64,000 nt of DNA from Neolewinella antarctica (GCF_011927835.1 NZ_JAATJH010000004.1:359656-423655); one strand, 5' to 3'. Counted from the first letter of the stretch, positions 19,241-28,187 are shown. A program made the numbers and translations. Notes: a model not told the origin generated them from the sequence alone.

Positions 19241-20425
19241 ATGCCAGAAAAACCCATGACCGAGCGGTTCGTGCAAGACACGGTGGCCGCCCGGTTGAAT
19301 AAACAGTATTACAAACGCGCGCCCGCTTACGTGGCTACGGAGGCCTATACGAAGCTGAAGCGGGCGGACGTATTTCTGGCCTTTATGCGCGCGCGTAAAC
19401 GACCCTACGTAGTGGTGGTGGAGGCGAAAAGCCGCACGACGATTCACCAGTTGAAACTGAAGGACGACCCCGGTAAACTACGCTGGACCGGGCGTATTCT
19501 GACTTTAATACCGCTGGCATTACTTTCCGGAACACTGGGTTATCAATGGTATTTTAATGCCGTAAATACGCTATTACTTATTACGCTGTTTCTGCTGGGG
19601 TCAGCGATCATCACGGCCGTTATCAAGTGGCTGGAACTGAGCCGACTAAAGTCCATCAGCGTCATCGATCAATTAGGGCGCTACCCAGCGAACGAACAGT
19701 GGATCGCCATTGGGGAAGACACCTTCGTCAAGCCTGAGGAATACCGTGCGCTATTACGGCAGTGCAAGAAAAGCAGAATCGGCCTGATTGTCGTCACGAG
19801 AAGTGGCCGACTTCGCCTTAAAGCGGAACCCGCCCCGAAACACACCTTTAATAACTACCTTGATCGCTACGGCAAAGAGAAGGATATTTTGAAGGCAATC
19901 GACAAAAGCAGTGACTACGGACCAACGCCGCCGGAGCGAAAAAAGCAGCGACGGCAGCTATTCAACATCTTTCTAATGCTGGGTTTTGTGGGGGTGCTTT
20001 CGCTCACTGTTTACGATGAAAACGTGGCGCCAATCGTTTCTGATCCCTTTATGGAAGGGGCGTTCGATGGTTTACCCGAAAGTCCGGTAGAGGATGAATT
20101 AGTGACAATTGGGCGCACGCCGCTGGACTGTGCTTCTTTTACCGTTGAGCAACGCTCTTTCATCGTTGTGGATGGTTTGCTCAATCGTGGGCGGGCGGCT
20201 GAAAGGGTAGGGGAGCTGGTCGCGAAGGGATTTATTAACCTGAGTACCGTCCCGACGGAATGCTTGAATAGCTGGCCGGAAACCGGAAATCTGGCGGTGT
20301 GGACGGGTACCTTTTATCCTGATCGGCCAAGTGCAAAAGCTGCTGCGGAAGTCCTGCGACAAAAAATTGAGACAGCTGGCTTAAGCGCTAAAGAGGTAAG
20401 AATTGTAAAGGTTAGACCAGGTTAG
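19241..20425 (+). CDS. Membrane protein with PD-(D/E)XK-like N-terminus and SPOR-like C-terminus
   Basis: A 394-residue protein I cannot assign to a named family. Residues about 6-65 read like a restriction-endonuclease-fold core: an N-terminal helix with E34, then ADVFLAF with D43, then YVVVVEAKS with E61 and K63, i.e. the E...D...ExK signature. Two hydrophobic segments follow (about 84-104 and 106-127), a soluble middle region (about 130-240) and a third membrane segment (about 243-262). The last 95 residues resemble a SPOR peptidoglycan-binding domain (FIVVDGLLNRGRAAERVGEL ... AVWTGTFYPD). Whether the nuclease core is active is unknown. An ATG at 19256 is an alternative start that would fit the promoter better. 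The gene stands alone and is convergent with rsgA. Confidence 0.75.
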   Translation: MPEKPMTERFVQDTVAARLNKQYYKRAPAYVATEAYTKLKRADVFLAFMRARKRPYVVVVEAKSRTTIHQLKLKDDPGKLRWTGRILTLIPLALLSGTLGYQWYFNAVNTLLLITLFLLGSAIITAVIKWLELSRLKSISVIDQLGRYPANEQWIAIGEDTFVKPEEYRALLRQCKKSRIGLIVVTRSGRLRLKAEPAPKHTFNNYLDRYGKEKDILKAIDKSSDYGPTPPERKKQRRQLFNIFLMLGFVGVLSLTVYDENVAPIVSDPFMEGAFDGLPESPVEDELVTIGRTPLDCASFTVEQRSFIVVDGLLNRGRAAERVGELVAKGFINLSTVPTECLNSWPETGNLAVWTGTFYPDRPSAKAAAEVLRQKIETAGLSAKEVRIVKVRPG

Positions 20426-20433
20426 AGTGATGC

Positions 20434-21408
20434 TTAGACCTTTTTGCGCTCCCAGTAATTCTGAGCTTCCGTCTCTTCCAGTAATGTCAAATACGAGTTG
20501 TAGCGAAGGTCGGTGACGCGGTCATCACCGCTTTGAACAGATTCAATAACGGCGCAACCTGGCTCGCTACGGTGCAGGCAAGTCCCGCCGAAGCGGCATT
20601 CAGGACTGAGCGCAAAAATCTCCCGGAAGTAGTAGGCCACCTCAATGGGTTTGAGGTAGTTAAAAGACAGGTTTTTGATGCCTGGCGGGTCAATCAGCTC
20701 ACCACCGAAGGGTAACTGGTAAAGCTCAGCGAAGGTTGTCGTGTGCTGGCCCTTACCCGTATAGTCGGAAAGCTCGCCGGTGGTGAGGTCTAGGTCCGGG
20801 GCGATGGCGTTGACGAGGGTGGATTTTCCGACACCACTTTGACCTGATAGCAGGCTGCGCTTGTCCTTTAGAAGATCTTGAAATTCCTGCAAACCAGTTC
20901 CTTCCTGCGCCGAAACAAGCATCACCTGATAGCCAATGTCCGTATAAATCTGGCGGATTACTTCATAAGTCTCCAAAGTATCCTCATCGTACAGATCCGC
21001 CTTGTTGAAGACAATTGTAGTGGGGATACCGAAAGGCTCGGTCATCAGTAAGAAACGATCGATGAAACCCAGCTTCACGTCGGGCCAAATGACGGTGACG
21101 ATGAGGACGGCTTGGTCGATATTGGAAGCTAGTAAATGTAACTCATGCTTCTTGCGGGGGCTCTGGCGGACGACATAATTCGTGCGGTCTTCAATCTCGC
21201 GGATGGCACCGGTTTCGGTGTCGCTGTTCGTTTCGACTTCGACGGAAACACGGTCACCGACCGCGATGGGGTTAGTGAGTTGCTTGTCTTCCAGGCGGAA
21301 GCGGCCGGCCATGCGGCACCGTAATTCGGTGAGGCCGTCGGGCGTAGGTTCGTCGAGGCGAACCTTGTACCAACTGCCGGTAGATTTTGAGACGGTGCCT
21401 TTTTGCAT
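20434..21408 (-). CDS. rsgA: Ribosome small subunit-dependent GTPase A
   Basis: A circularly permuted GTPase that helps late 30S subunit maturation. The 324-residue product has the OB-fold N-terminus (about 1-70), NKADLYD (G4), GQSGVGKSTLVNAI (G1 P-loop, about 190-203), DPPGIKNL (G3), and the C-terminal zinc motif with C..C-L-H....C in CRFGGTCLHRSEPGC. All motifs are in the permuted order expected for the family. It is divergent from osmC, 100 bases apart. Confidence 0.97.
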   Translation of the reverse strand: MQKGTVSKSTGSWYKVRLDEPTPDGLTELRCRMAGRFRLEDKQLTNPIAVGDRVSVEVETNSDTETGAIREIEDRTNYVVRQSPRKKHELHLLASNIDQAVLIVTVIWPDVKLGFIDRFLLMTEPFGIPTTIVFNKADLYDEDTLETYEVIRQIYTDIGYQVMLVSAQEGTGLQEFQDLLKDKRSLLSGQSGVGKSTLVNAIAPDLDLTTGELSDYTGKGQHTTTFAELYQLPFGGELIDPPGIKNLSFNYLKPIEVAYYFREIFALSPECRFGGTCLHRSEPGCAVIESVQSGDDRVTDLRYNSYLTLLEETEAQNYWERKKV

Positions 21409-21508
21409 ATATTAGGGGTGGAAGTTTGCGTACTACTTTCAACAACGCAGGCGGCTGCGAAAGTTTCGCTGAGTATTTGAGCATCACCGATTTAAACCGA
21501 TTCAACAA

Positions 21509-21979
21509 ATGGCAGGAACACACAAGTACAAAGTCAACGTCGCCTGGACGGGTAACCTTGGCTCCGGCACCCTTGATTACCGCGCCTACTCGCGTGACCA
21601 CGTCATTGGTGTGGAAGGAAAAGAAGAGATCGACGCTAGCTCCGACCCAAAGTTTTTGGGAGATGACTCCCGAATCAACCCGGAGGAACTCTTTCTCGCT
21701 TCGATAAGTTCCTGCCACATGTTGTGGTACCTCCACTTGGCGTCCGTTAACGGTATTACCGTACTAGATTACGAGGACGATGCCAAGGGAACGATGAAGG
21801 ATAGTATCGAAGGAGGCGGGCAGTTCACCTCGGTCACGTTACGTCCGCGCATCACGATTGCGCAGGTGGACAAACTCGATCGTGCCAGAACGCTCCACGC
21901 CGAGGCGGGGAAGAAATGCTTTATCGCTAATTCCATCAAGGTAGAAGTTGCCCACGAAGGAGAAATTATCGCTGGGTAA
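21509..21979 (+). CDS. OsmC family protein
   Basis: A 156-residue OsmC/Ohr-superfamily protein. These are dimeric thiol peroxidases that act on organic hydroperoxides through two cysteines. The sequence has the family's INPEELFLASISSCHMLWYLHLA stretch with the first cysteine (about residue 71) and a second cysteine in GKKCFIANSI (about 138). It belongs to the OsmC-like rather than the Ohr branch by its NPEELFL motif. No signal peptide. Confidence 0.9.
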   Translation: MAGTHKYKVNVAWTGNLGSGTLDYRAYSRDHVIGVEGKEEIDASSDPKFLGDDSRINPEELFLASISSCHMLWYLHLASVNGITVLDYEDDAKGTMKDSIEGGGQFTSVTLRPRITIAQVDKLDRARTLHAEAGKKCFIANSIKVEVAHEGEIIAG

Positions 21980-21983
21980 GGCA

Positions 21984-22010
21984 CAAAAAAAGAGGCAACA
22001 CCGTTGCCTC
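21984..22010 (-). terminator. Hairpin with minus-strand T-run
   Basis: Perfect arms GAGGCAAC (21992-21999) / GTTGCCTC (22003-22010) with a 3-base loop. Seven As precede the stem, so the T-run is on the minus strand, facing away from osmC. It may stop a minus-strand transcript from the gap to the right, or serve osmC only weakly. Confidence 0.6.
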
Positions 22011-22334
22011 CCAATAACCCCAAAAAAACCAAATGAAAACTATTCTTAGTTGCACGTAGCGGAATTTACTCCGGCTGTATTATGTTCCTAAGATAGGATA
22101 AATTGATTGGCAAACAAACAATCGATTGAATTATTTCACGTAATGTGGTGGTTTAAGGCAATTTTTCTCTGAAAACTACGTGCGTAACGATCTGGCCAAC
22201 CCTTTTTGACAGAATGCGTTAGCTTTTCTACATGACCAACCAGCAAGTACGAACTACCGCGCAACGTATTATTAGCGACATAACTATTTCGAACGCCCCG
22301 CGTCCGTAAGGTTTGCCGCATGTTTTCAACTGCC

Positions 22335-22368
22335 AAAAGCTCCGACGGACCCGCCGCCGGGGCTTTTT
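22335..22368. terminator. Strong hairpin terminator upstream of the ileS promoter
   Basis: Arms AAAAGCTCCGACGG (22335-22348) and CCGCCGGGGCTTTT (22354-22367) pair with one mismatch and one G-T pair, followed by T. The A-run on the left makes it potentially bidirectional. The -7 box of ileS lies just downstream, so it insulates ileS rather than attenuating it. Confidence 0.7.
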
Positions 22369-22375
22369 GTTTGCC

Positions 22376-22383
22376 TACTTTTG
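22376..22383 (+). promoter_or_regulatory. -7 box of ileS
   Basis: TACTTTTG matches TAnnTTTG. It lies 36 bases before the ATG at 22420. No convincing -33 element is present because the position falls in the terminator stem. Confidence 0.55.
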
Positions 22384-22419
22384 CACGTCCTTGCGTAAAG
22401 GACCCCAAAATCAAGATCC

Positions 22420-25400
22420 ATGTTCAAAGAGTATAAGTCCCTCAACCTTCCCGAAGTCGACAAAGAAATCCTAGAGTTCTGGAAGGCCAACGACGTTTTC
22501 CAGCGCAGCATCAGCGAACGGAGCGCGGACGACTCTTTTGTTTTCTACGAAGGACCACCTTCCGCCAATGGCATGCCCGGCATCCACCACGTGATGGCGC
22601 GGACGATCAAGGATATTTTTTGCCGCTTCCAGACGCTGCAGGGCAAACGCGTCGAGCGGAAAGGGGGATGGGATACGCACGGTCTGCCGATCGAGCTGAA
22701 GGTGGAATCGGAACTCGGGATTACGAAAGAGGACATTGGCACCAAGATCTCCGTCGATGATTACAACAAGGCGTGTAAGGAAACCGTGATGCGCTATAAG
22801 GGCATTTGGGACGACATCACCCAAAAGATGGGCTACTGGGTCGACCTCGAAAACCCGTACGTCACTTACGAAAAAGAGTACATGGAGACCGTCTGGTGGC
22901 TGCTCAAGCAGATCTACGATAAGGGCCTGATGTACAAAGGCTACACCGTGCAGCCTTATTCCCCGGCGGCGGGCACGGGCTTGAGTTCTCACGAATTGAA
23001 CATGCCGGGTGCGTATCAGGAAGTGAGCGATACCACGGTTGTGGCGATGTTTAATAGCGTTAAGGATGCCAACTCATCTTGGCTCTTCTCCCTCCCCGTT
23101 GCACCTGCGACCTCGCAAAAAAAGGAAGCGGAAGTGAGCGCGGTCGCGGGTGCAATGACTATGGGAAGTGAAGACAGCAGCGCCGTCCACATCATCGCTT
23201 GGACGACCACCCCCTGGACGCTCCCCAGCAACACCGCCCTCACCGTCGGGCCAAACATCGAATACGTAAAAGTCCGCACGAAAAACCAGTACACCAACGA
23301 ACCGAACGACGTAGTCCTCGCCAAAGAACTCGTCGGCAACTGGTTCGGCGGCCACAACCAACCGACGATTGAAGCCATTTCCGAGCCTTTCTCCGGGGAA
23401 AAACTGGTTGGAATCCGCTACGAGCAAGTTTTAAAAGGCCCCACACCGGAGGACGGCGACGCCTTCCGCATCATCCCCGGCAACTTCGTCACCACCGACG
23501 CCGGCACCGGCATCGTCCACACCGCCCCCAGCTTCGGCCAGGACGACATGGCCGTCGGAAAAGCCAACGGCATCGGCTCCCTAACCCTCGTGGATAAGCA
23601 AGGGAAATTTACCGACGACGCCGGCCAGTTCGCCGGCCGCTACGTGAAGGATTACAAGAACGACCCGGAGTACAAGGACGTCAACGTCGACATCGCCATC
23701 CACCTAAAAACGGTCGGTCTTGCCTTCAACGTCAATAAGTACAACCACAGCTACCCCCACTGCTGGCGGACGGACAAGCCCGTACTCTACTACCCACTTG
23801 ACAGTTGGTTCATCAAGGCCAGCGCCGTGAAGGAACGGATGTCGGAACTCAACGAAACGATCAACTGGCAGCCGGAAAGCACCGGTAGCGGTCGCTTCGG
23901 CAAGTGGCTGGAAAATCTGAACGATTGGAACTTGAGCCGCTCGCGCTACTGGGGCACGCCGCTGCCGATCTGGCGGAGTGAATGCGGGACGGAAGAAGTT
24001 TGCATCGGCTCCATCGCCGAACTTCAGGCCGGGATCGATTTGGCGAATAAGGAACTAGGCCTGAGCCAGGAAGTACCGCAGGATCTGCACCGCCCCTACA
24101 TCGACGAAGTGGTGCTGTTCCAAAATGGCAAAAAACTAGTTCGTGAACTGGACCTGATTGACGTTTGGTTCGACTCCGGCGCCATGCCTTACGCGCAGTG
24201 GCATTACCCCTTCGAAAACGAGGACAAGTTCGACCGCGCCTTCCCCGCCGACTTCATCGCTGAAGGCGTTGACCAGACGCGCGGTTGGTTTTATACGCTA
24301 CACGCAATCGGGACGATGGTCTTCGATTCGGTGGCCTACAAAAATGTCGTTTCCAACGGACTCGTGCTGGATAAGGATGGCAAAAAGATGTCCAAACGGC
24401 TCGGTAACGCGGCCGACCCCTTCGACACGATCGATACGTACGGAGCGGACGCGACGCGTTGGTACATGATTAGCAACGCCAACCCGTGGGACAACCTGAA
24501 ATTCAATGAGGACGGGATTCAGGAAGTCCGCCGGACCTTCTTTGGCACGCTCTACAATACCTACGGCTTCTTTGCCCTCTACGCGAACGTCGATAATTAC
24601 GATCCGAACACGGATAAGTCCGTCGCCAAAAAGGACCTCGCCGAGATCGACCGCTGGATCATCAGTCGTCTCAACTCACTGACTAAGCAGGTAACTAACT
24701 TCTACGCCACCTACGACGCCACGCCGGCTTGCCGCGCGATCGAGCAATTCGTGAATGCGGAATTATCTAACTGGTACGTCCGTCAGTGCCGCCGCCGGTT
24801 CTGGAAGGGGGAGATGTCCTCCGATAAGCGGGCGGCTTACCAAACGCTACACCAGTGTCTCGTGCGGGTTACGCAGTTGATGTCGCCGGTCGCCCCGTTC
24901 TACGCCGAGCAGCTTTATCGTGATTTGACGGGCGCGGGCGCGGTCGTGGGTGCAGGGGAAATTAAAAAAGAGCAAGGGAAGAGCGTCCACCTGAGCCTTT
25001 TGCCGGAAGCCGATGAGAAATTGATCGATACCGATCTGGAAGTCCGGATGGACTACGCCCAGCGCCTGAGTTCTCTAACCTTATCCCTTCGGAAGGCGGA
25101 TAACCTTCGCGTACGTCAGCCGCTGCAAAAGATCCTCGTCCCGGCAACGGACGAAGAAGTGCAACGTCGCATTACCTCCGTCGCCGAAATCATCAAGAAC
25201 GAGACGAACGTCAAGGAAGTCGAACTGCTCACCGACGGGGATTTCCTGCGCAAAAGCATCAAGCCCAATTTCCGCGTTCTCGGCAAGAAAGTAGGTAAGA
25301 AAATGAAAGACGTTGCCGCCCGCATCAATCAGATGGGAACGGACGAGATTGCGATGTTGGAGCGGGCCGGTGGTTACGTGCTCACGGTCGGTGCCGAGGA

Positions 25401-25770
25401 GATCGGTATTACCCTCGAAGACGTGACGATCGCCACCGAAGACATCCCCGGCTGGAAAGTCGCCACCGATGGCGAGTTGACCGTTGCGCTGGACGTGACG
25501 ATCACGCCGGAGCTGGCGAAAGAAGGCTTGGCGCGGGAGCTGGTTAATCGGATTCAGAACTTGCGTAAAGAGCAGGGTTACGAGGTGACGGACCGGATCC
25601 GGGTGCGGTTACAGGGCTCCGCCGGCGTGGAGGAAGCGGCCACGGCTTACCGGGAATACATCTCGGATGAAGTGCTGGCTGATTCGTTGGTGTTGGACGG
25701 CGATGTGGCAGGGGAGGTGCTGGAGTTGCCGGGGGAGGAGACGGTTACGTTGGTGGTTGCCAAGGTATAA
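22420..25770 (+). CDS. ileS: Isoleucine--tRNA ligase
   Basis: Charges tRNA-Ile. The 1116-residue product has the class I signature region GPPSANGMPGIHHVMAR (about 46-62), the WTTTPWTLPSN start of the CP1 editing domain, EGVDQTRGWFYTLH, and KMSKR (about 657-661), then the anticodon-binding C-terminus. It has no C-terminal zinc-finger motif, as in the eukaryote-like type common in Bacteroidota. Two stretches look foreign: residues 227-246 (VAPATS...SAVAGAM) at the edge of the editing domain, and 838-846 (GAGAVVGAG) in the C-terminal domain. Both coincide with copies of the dispersed element and remain in frame. The DUF433 gene follows after 10 bases. Confidence 0.97.
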   Translation: MFKEYKSLNLPEVDKEILEFWKANDVFQRSISERSADDSFVFYEGPPSANGMPGIHHVMARTIKDIFCRFQTLQGKRVERKGGWDTHGLPIELKVESELGITKEDIGTKISVDDYNKACKETVMRYKGIWDDITQKMGYWVDLENPYVTYEKEYMETVWWLLKQIYDKGLMYKGYTVQPYSPAAGTGLSSHELNMPGAYQEVSDTTVVAMFNSVKDANSSWLFSLPVAPATSQKKEAEVSAVAGAMTMGSEDSSAVHIIAWTTTPWTLPSNTALTVGPNIEYVKVRTKNQYTNEPNDVVLAKELVGNWFGGHNQPTIEAISEPFSGEKLVGIRYEQVLKGPTPEDGDAFRIIPGNFVTTDAGTGIVHTAPSFGQDDMAVGKANGIGSLTLVDKQGKFTDDAGQFAGRYVKDYKNDPEYKDVNVDIAIHLKTVGLAFNVNKYNHSYPHCWRTDKPVLYYPLDSWFIKASAVKERMSELNETINWQPESTGSGRFGKWLENLNDWNLSRSRYWGTPLPIWRSECGTEEVCIGSIAELQAGIDLANKELGLSQEVPQDLHRPYIDEVVLFQNGKKLVRELDLIDVWFDSGAMPYAQWHYPFENEDKFDRAFPADFIAEGVDQTRGWFYTLHAIGTMVFDSVAYKNVVSNGLVLDKDGKKMSKRLGNAADPFDTIDTYGADATRWYMISNANPWDNLKFNEDGIQEVRRTFFGTLYNTYGFFALYANVDNYDPNTDKSVAKKDLAEIDRWIISRLNSLTKQVTNFYATYDATPACRAIEQFVNAELSNWYVRQCRRRFWKGEMSSDKRAAYQTLHQCLVRVTQLMSPVAPFYAEQLYRDLTGAGAVVGAGEIKKEQGKSVHLSLLPEADEKLIDTDLEVRMDYAQRLSSLTLSLRKADNLRVRQPLQKILVPATDEEVQRRITSVAEIIKNETNVKEVELLTDGDFLRKSIKPNFRVLGKKVGKKMKDVAARINQMGTDEIAMLERAGGYVLTVGAEEIGITLEDVTIATEDIPGWKVATDGELTVALDVTITPELAKEGLARELVNRIQNLRKEQGYEVTDRIRVRLQGSAGVEEAATAYREYISDEVLADSLVLDGDVAGEVLELPGEETVTLVVAKV
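23101..23153. repeat. Inverted pair of dispersed elements inside ileS
   Basis: GCACCTGCGACCTCGC (23101-23116, two differences from the reverse-complement core) and GCGCGGTCGCGGGTGC (23138-23153, perfect) face each other across 21 bases, so they could fold as a hairpin. Both are translated in frame. Confidence 0.75.
24938..24953 (+). repeat. Second dispersed element inside ileS
   Basis: GCGCGGTCGTGGGTGC, one difference from the core, translated as Ala-Val-Val-Gly-Ala in the C-terminal part of IleRS. Confidence 0.65.
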
Positions 25771-25780
25771 CTTTAGGGTT

Positions 25781-26101
25781 ATGAATGATAAATTGCGGCA
25801 AACTCTAGCTACATCTCGACGTACCCGCGCGCCCATTGAGTTCAAGCATATTCGAATTGACGAAGATGTCAGGTTCGGTAAAGCGCGTATCGGCGATACG
25901 CGATTTACCGTGGGTGATCCACTGGGTTATCTTAGTACTGGCATGTCAATCGAAGCGATTATCCATGACTTCTCGGAATTAACTCACGAAGCGATCGTCG
26001 AAGGCTTGCTGTTTGCCAAAGCGAAGGAGGACTTTGATAATGTTTTGCTGCTTGACTCGAAGGAGCAGGTAACTCTTCAGTATACCACCGATGGCCAATA
26101 A
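25781..26101 (+). CDS. DUF433 domain protein (antitoxin-like)
   Basis: A 106-residue protein whose middle (about 24-85) follows the DUF433 pattern: RIDEDVRFGKARIGDTRFTV, then STGMSIEAIIHDFSELTHEAIVEGLLFA. DUF433 proteins have a winged-helix-like fold and are usually the antitoxin half of a pair with a DUF5615/Mut7-C-like PIN toxin encoded immediately downstream. Here no such gene follows. The frame is open upstream inside ileS, but ATG 25781, 10 bases after the ileS stop, gives the family length. It is probably cotranscribed with ileS. Confidence 0.8.
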   Translation: MNDKLRQTLATSRRTRAPIEFKHIRIDEDVRFGKARIGDTRFTVGDPLGYLSTGMSIEAIIHDFSELTHEAIVEGLLFAKAKEDFDNVLLLDSKEQVTLQYTTDGQ

Positions 26102-26417
26102 AACTACCTAAACCGTAGGGGTCGTAGGAATTAGAGCGACCGTAGCTGCACTTAATTTGTCCGTAGTGCCAGTGGAAGGGTGGCTGCTGTCTTGCTTTGG
26201 TTGGACTTGTTGGGCTACATCATTCACTCCTTCAATTACGACCAGGAATACCCCCGCCGACGACCTCGGAATGCATCACGAGAATGAGCACCACGGCTGG
26301 GTAGATTTTGGACGTGTGCAGCTCAGGCGAGAATTGCCGTTTTGAACTGCATAAATGGATAGCGCTAACAGTGTTGGCCCCTGGCAACTTTCGGTCGGCA
26401 CCCGCGACCGCGCTCAA
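26102..26417. other. Gap after the DUF433 gene
   Basis: 316 bases in which a toxin partner for DUF433 would be expected. The longest frame (26157-26345) matches nothing I recognise. A perfect copy of the dispersed element ends the gap at 26398-26413. Confidence 0.4.
26398..26413 (-). repeat. Dispersed GC-rich element, core copy
   Basis: GCACCCGCGACCGCGC, the perfect reverse complement of the core, 4 bases from the 3' end of the DUF885 gene. Confidence 0.75.
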
Positions 26418-28187
26418 TTAGTTGGCTTCGCTCGTCACCCAATCCCCAACCATAGTCTCCAAAACCGCCAAAGGCACGCACCCCGGGCTCAACACCAAAT
26501 TGTGGAAAGCCTTGATGTCAAATTCCTCCCCTAGTTTGTTTTCCGCCATCGCCCGCAGTTCCAAAATCTTCAACTGTCCAATCTTGTAACTCAAGGCCTG
26601 CGCCGGAATGGCCATATACCGCTCGATCTCCGCCGTGATGCTGGCCTCCGATTCCGCCTCATTTTCCAGGCTGTATTGAATCGCCTCCTCCCGGCTCCAA
26701 CCTTTACTGTGAATGCCCGTATCCACGACCAGCCGAATTGCCCGGTGCATCTCCGCGCTCAGCATACCGAAATACTGGTAGGGATCTTCGTACAAACCGA
26801 GCTCCTTACCGAGGCTCTCGCTGTACAACGCCCAGCCCTCGCCGTAAGCGGAATACCAAAGGCTACGGCGGAAATCCGGCAAATCTTCGTTCTCCTGCGT
26901 CAGGCTAATTTGATAATGGTGGCCGGGGATGGCCTCGTGCAGAAATAGATCTTCGTCGCTGAAAATATTGTAAGTCCGTACGTCCGGAATGGGGACGTAG
27001 AAGACACCGGGACGGGTACCGTCCTGACTGCCGGGATTGTACTCCGCGCTCGCGCTGGCCTCGCGGAAGGCTTCGGTGCGGCGGACTTCGAAGGGGGTCT
27101 TCGGTGTCTGATCAAAAAGCAACTCCAGTTGAGGTTTCATCCGTTCGTGGATGGCTTCGAAGTTGACGATCACTTCTTCTGGCTGGTTGAAGGGCATGAG
27201 TTCTTTGCGGGCGCGAACGTGGTCGAAGAACTCCTGTAAACCGCCGGTGAAACCGACGTCTGCTTTGACTTTTTCCATTTCGCTGCTTAGGCGGGCTACT
27301 TCGCTGAGGCCGAGTTGGTGGATCTCGTCGGCGCCCATGTCGGTTGTTGTGTAAAGCTTGATGAGGTGCGCGTAGTACGCAGCGCCGTCCGGAATAGCGT
27401 CAATACCGCTACTGGTGCGGCCGCTTCCGGCGTATTCGTTTTCTACGTAAGTCGCTACTTCCTGGAATTTGCGCATCACTTTTTCCACCATGGTTTCGTA
27501 GTCGGAAAGAATGCGGTCGCGGTCCGTGCCGGTGATGTCGTCGGGGAGATTGCGGGCGGGGCCGTAAAAGAGGTGGTTCTGGAGCGGTTCGGCCGTCATC
27601 GCGTCGAGCTGTGGTTGAAGCTTGGCGATAAGCGAAGCGGGGAGGACGTAACCTTCTTCCACGCCCATTTTCATGTTGACGATGGCAGTATCCAGCATTT
27701 CGAGAAGGGCGTCTGTGCGCTTCAGCCAGTTGTCGTAGTCTTCTACCGTGACGAAGGGCTGAGCGCTCTGCCCGCTGGCCAGTTGGCCGGCCATGAGGTG
27801 GAAGCCGCTAAACTGGTCGAGGGGGAGGAGTTCTTCGCGGAAAGTCAGGGCTTCCAAGTTGATGTCAGTTTCCCATTTTAATACGTCATAACTCACTTTA
27901 TCGGTCGAGGAAAGTTGCTCGCGATCGTACTTGGCCAGCGCGTCGGCCGTCTTGTTGTAGAAGGCGTCCAACGTATTTCTGTGCACCTGCGACAGCGCAT
28001 TCGGCATCTGGTCGTTGTAGCGGTTGTCGCCTTGAAAAGTAGCTTCGAATGGGTAAAGCTGGAGGCGCTCTTCGTTATAATTTTTCAGTAAATCCTCCAA
28101 TGGCGGAAGATTCTGGGTACTTGCCGGCTCCTCATTTGCACAAGCGGTAAGAAAGAGGTAAAGGACAAACAGTGGGAAAAAACGCAT
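26418..28187 (-). CDS. DUF885 family metallopeptidase-like lipoprotein
   Basis: A 589-residue predicted lipoprotein. The start at 28187 gives a signal peptide with lipobox FLTAC (Cys about residue 15); the frame is open to 28304 but that part has no signal. The DUF885 core carries HEAIPGHHYQ, an HExxxGHH-like zinc site, and further conserved GWALYSE and YKIGQLKI segments. DUF885 proteins are related to M2/M3-like zinc peptidases, but substrates are mostly unknown. It is likely anchored in the outer or inner membrane and acts on peptides in the periplasm. Divergent from the FMN reductase gene. Confidence 0.88.
   Translation of the reverse strand: MRFFPLFVLYLFLTACANEEPASTQNLPPLEDLLKNYNEERLQLYPFEATFQGDNRYNDQMPNALSQVHRNTLDAFYNKTADALAKYDREQLSSTDKVSYDVLKWETDINLEALTFREELLPLDQFSGFHLMAGQLASGQSAQPFVTVEDYDNWLKRTDALLEMLDTAIVNMKMGVEEGYVLPASLIAKLQPQLDAMTAEPLQNHLFYGPARNLPDDITGTDRDRILSDYETMVEKVMRKFQEVATYVENEYAGSGRTSSGIDAIPDGAAYYAHLIKLYTTTDMGADEIHQLGLSEVARLSSEMEKVKADVGFTGGLQEFFDHVRARKELMPFNQPEEVIVNFEAIHERMKPQLELLFDQTPKTPFEVRRTEAFREASASAEYNPGSQDGTRPGVFYVPIPDVRTYNIFSDEDLFLHEAIPGHHYQISLTQENEDLPDFRRSLWYSAYGEGWALYSESLGKELGLYEDPYQYFGMLSAEMHRAIRLVVDTGIHSKGWSREEAIQYSLENEAESEASITAEIERYMAIPAQALSYKIGQLKILELRAMAENKLGEEFDIKAFHNLVLSPGCVPLAVLETMVGDWVTSEAN

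Larger units (their letters stand above)
22029..22419. other. 391-base gap between osmC and ileS
   Basis: No ORF here resembles a protein family. The region is bounded by two hairpin terminators (21984-22010 and 22335-22368) and ends in the ileS promoter. It could encode a small RNA, but no known RNA fold was recognised. Confidence 0.4.

Noticed and set aside
22136..22414. Minus-strand frame of 92 codons before ileS
   Set aside because: No similarity to a known protein, and it runs through a terminator hairpin and the ileS promoter.
26157..26345. Possible toxin gene after DUF433
   Set aside because: The frame has no PIN-like acidic motif and no DUF5615 pattern.
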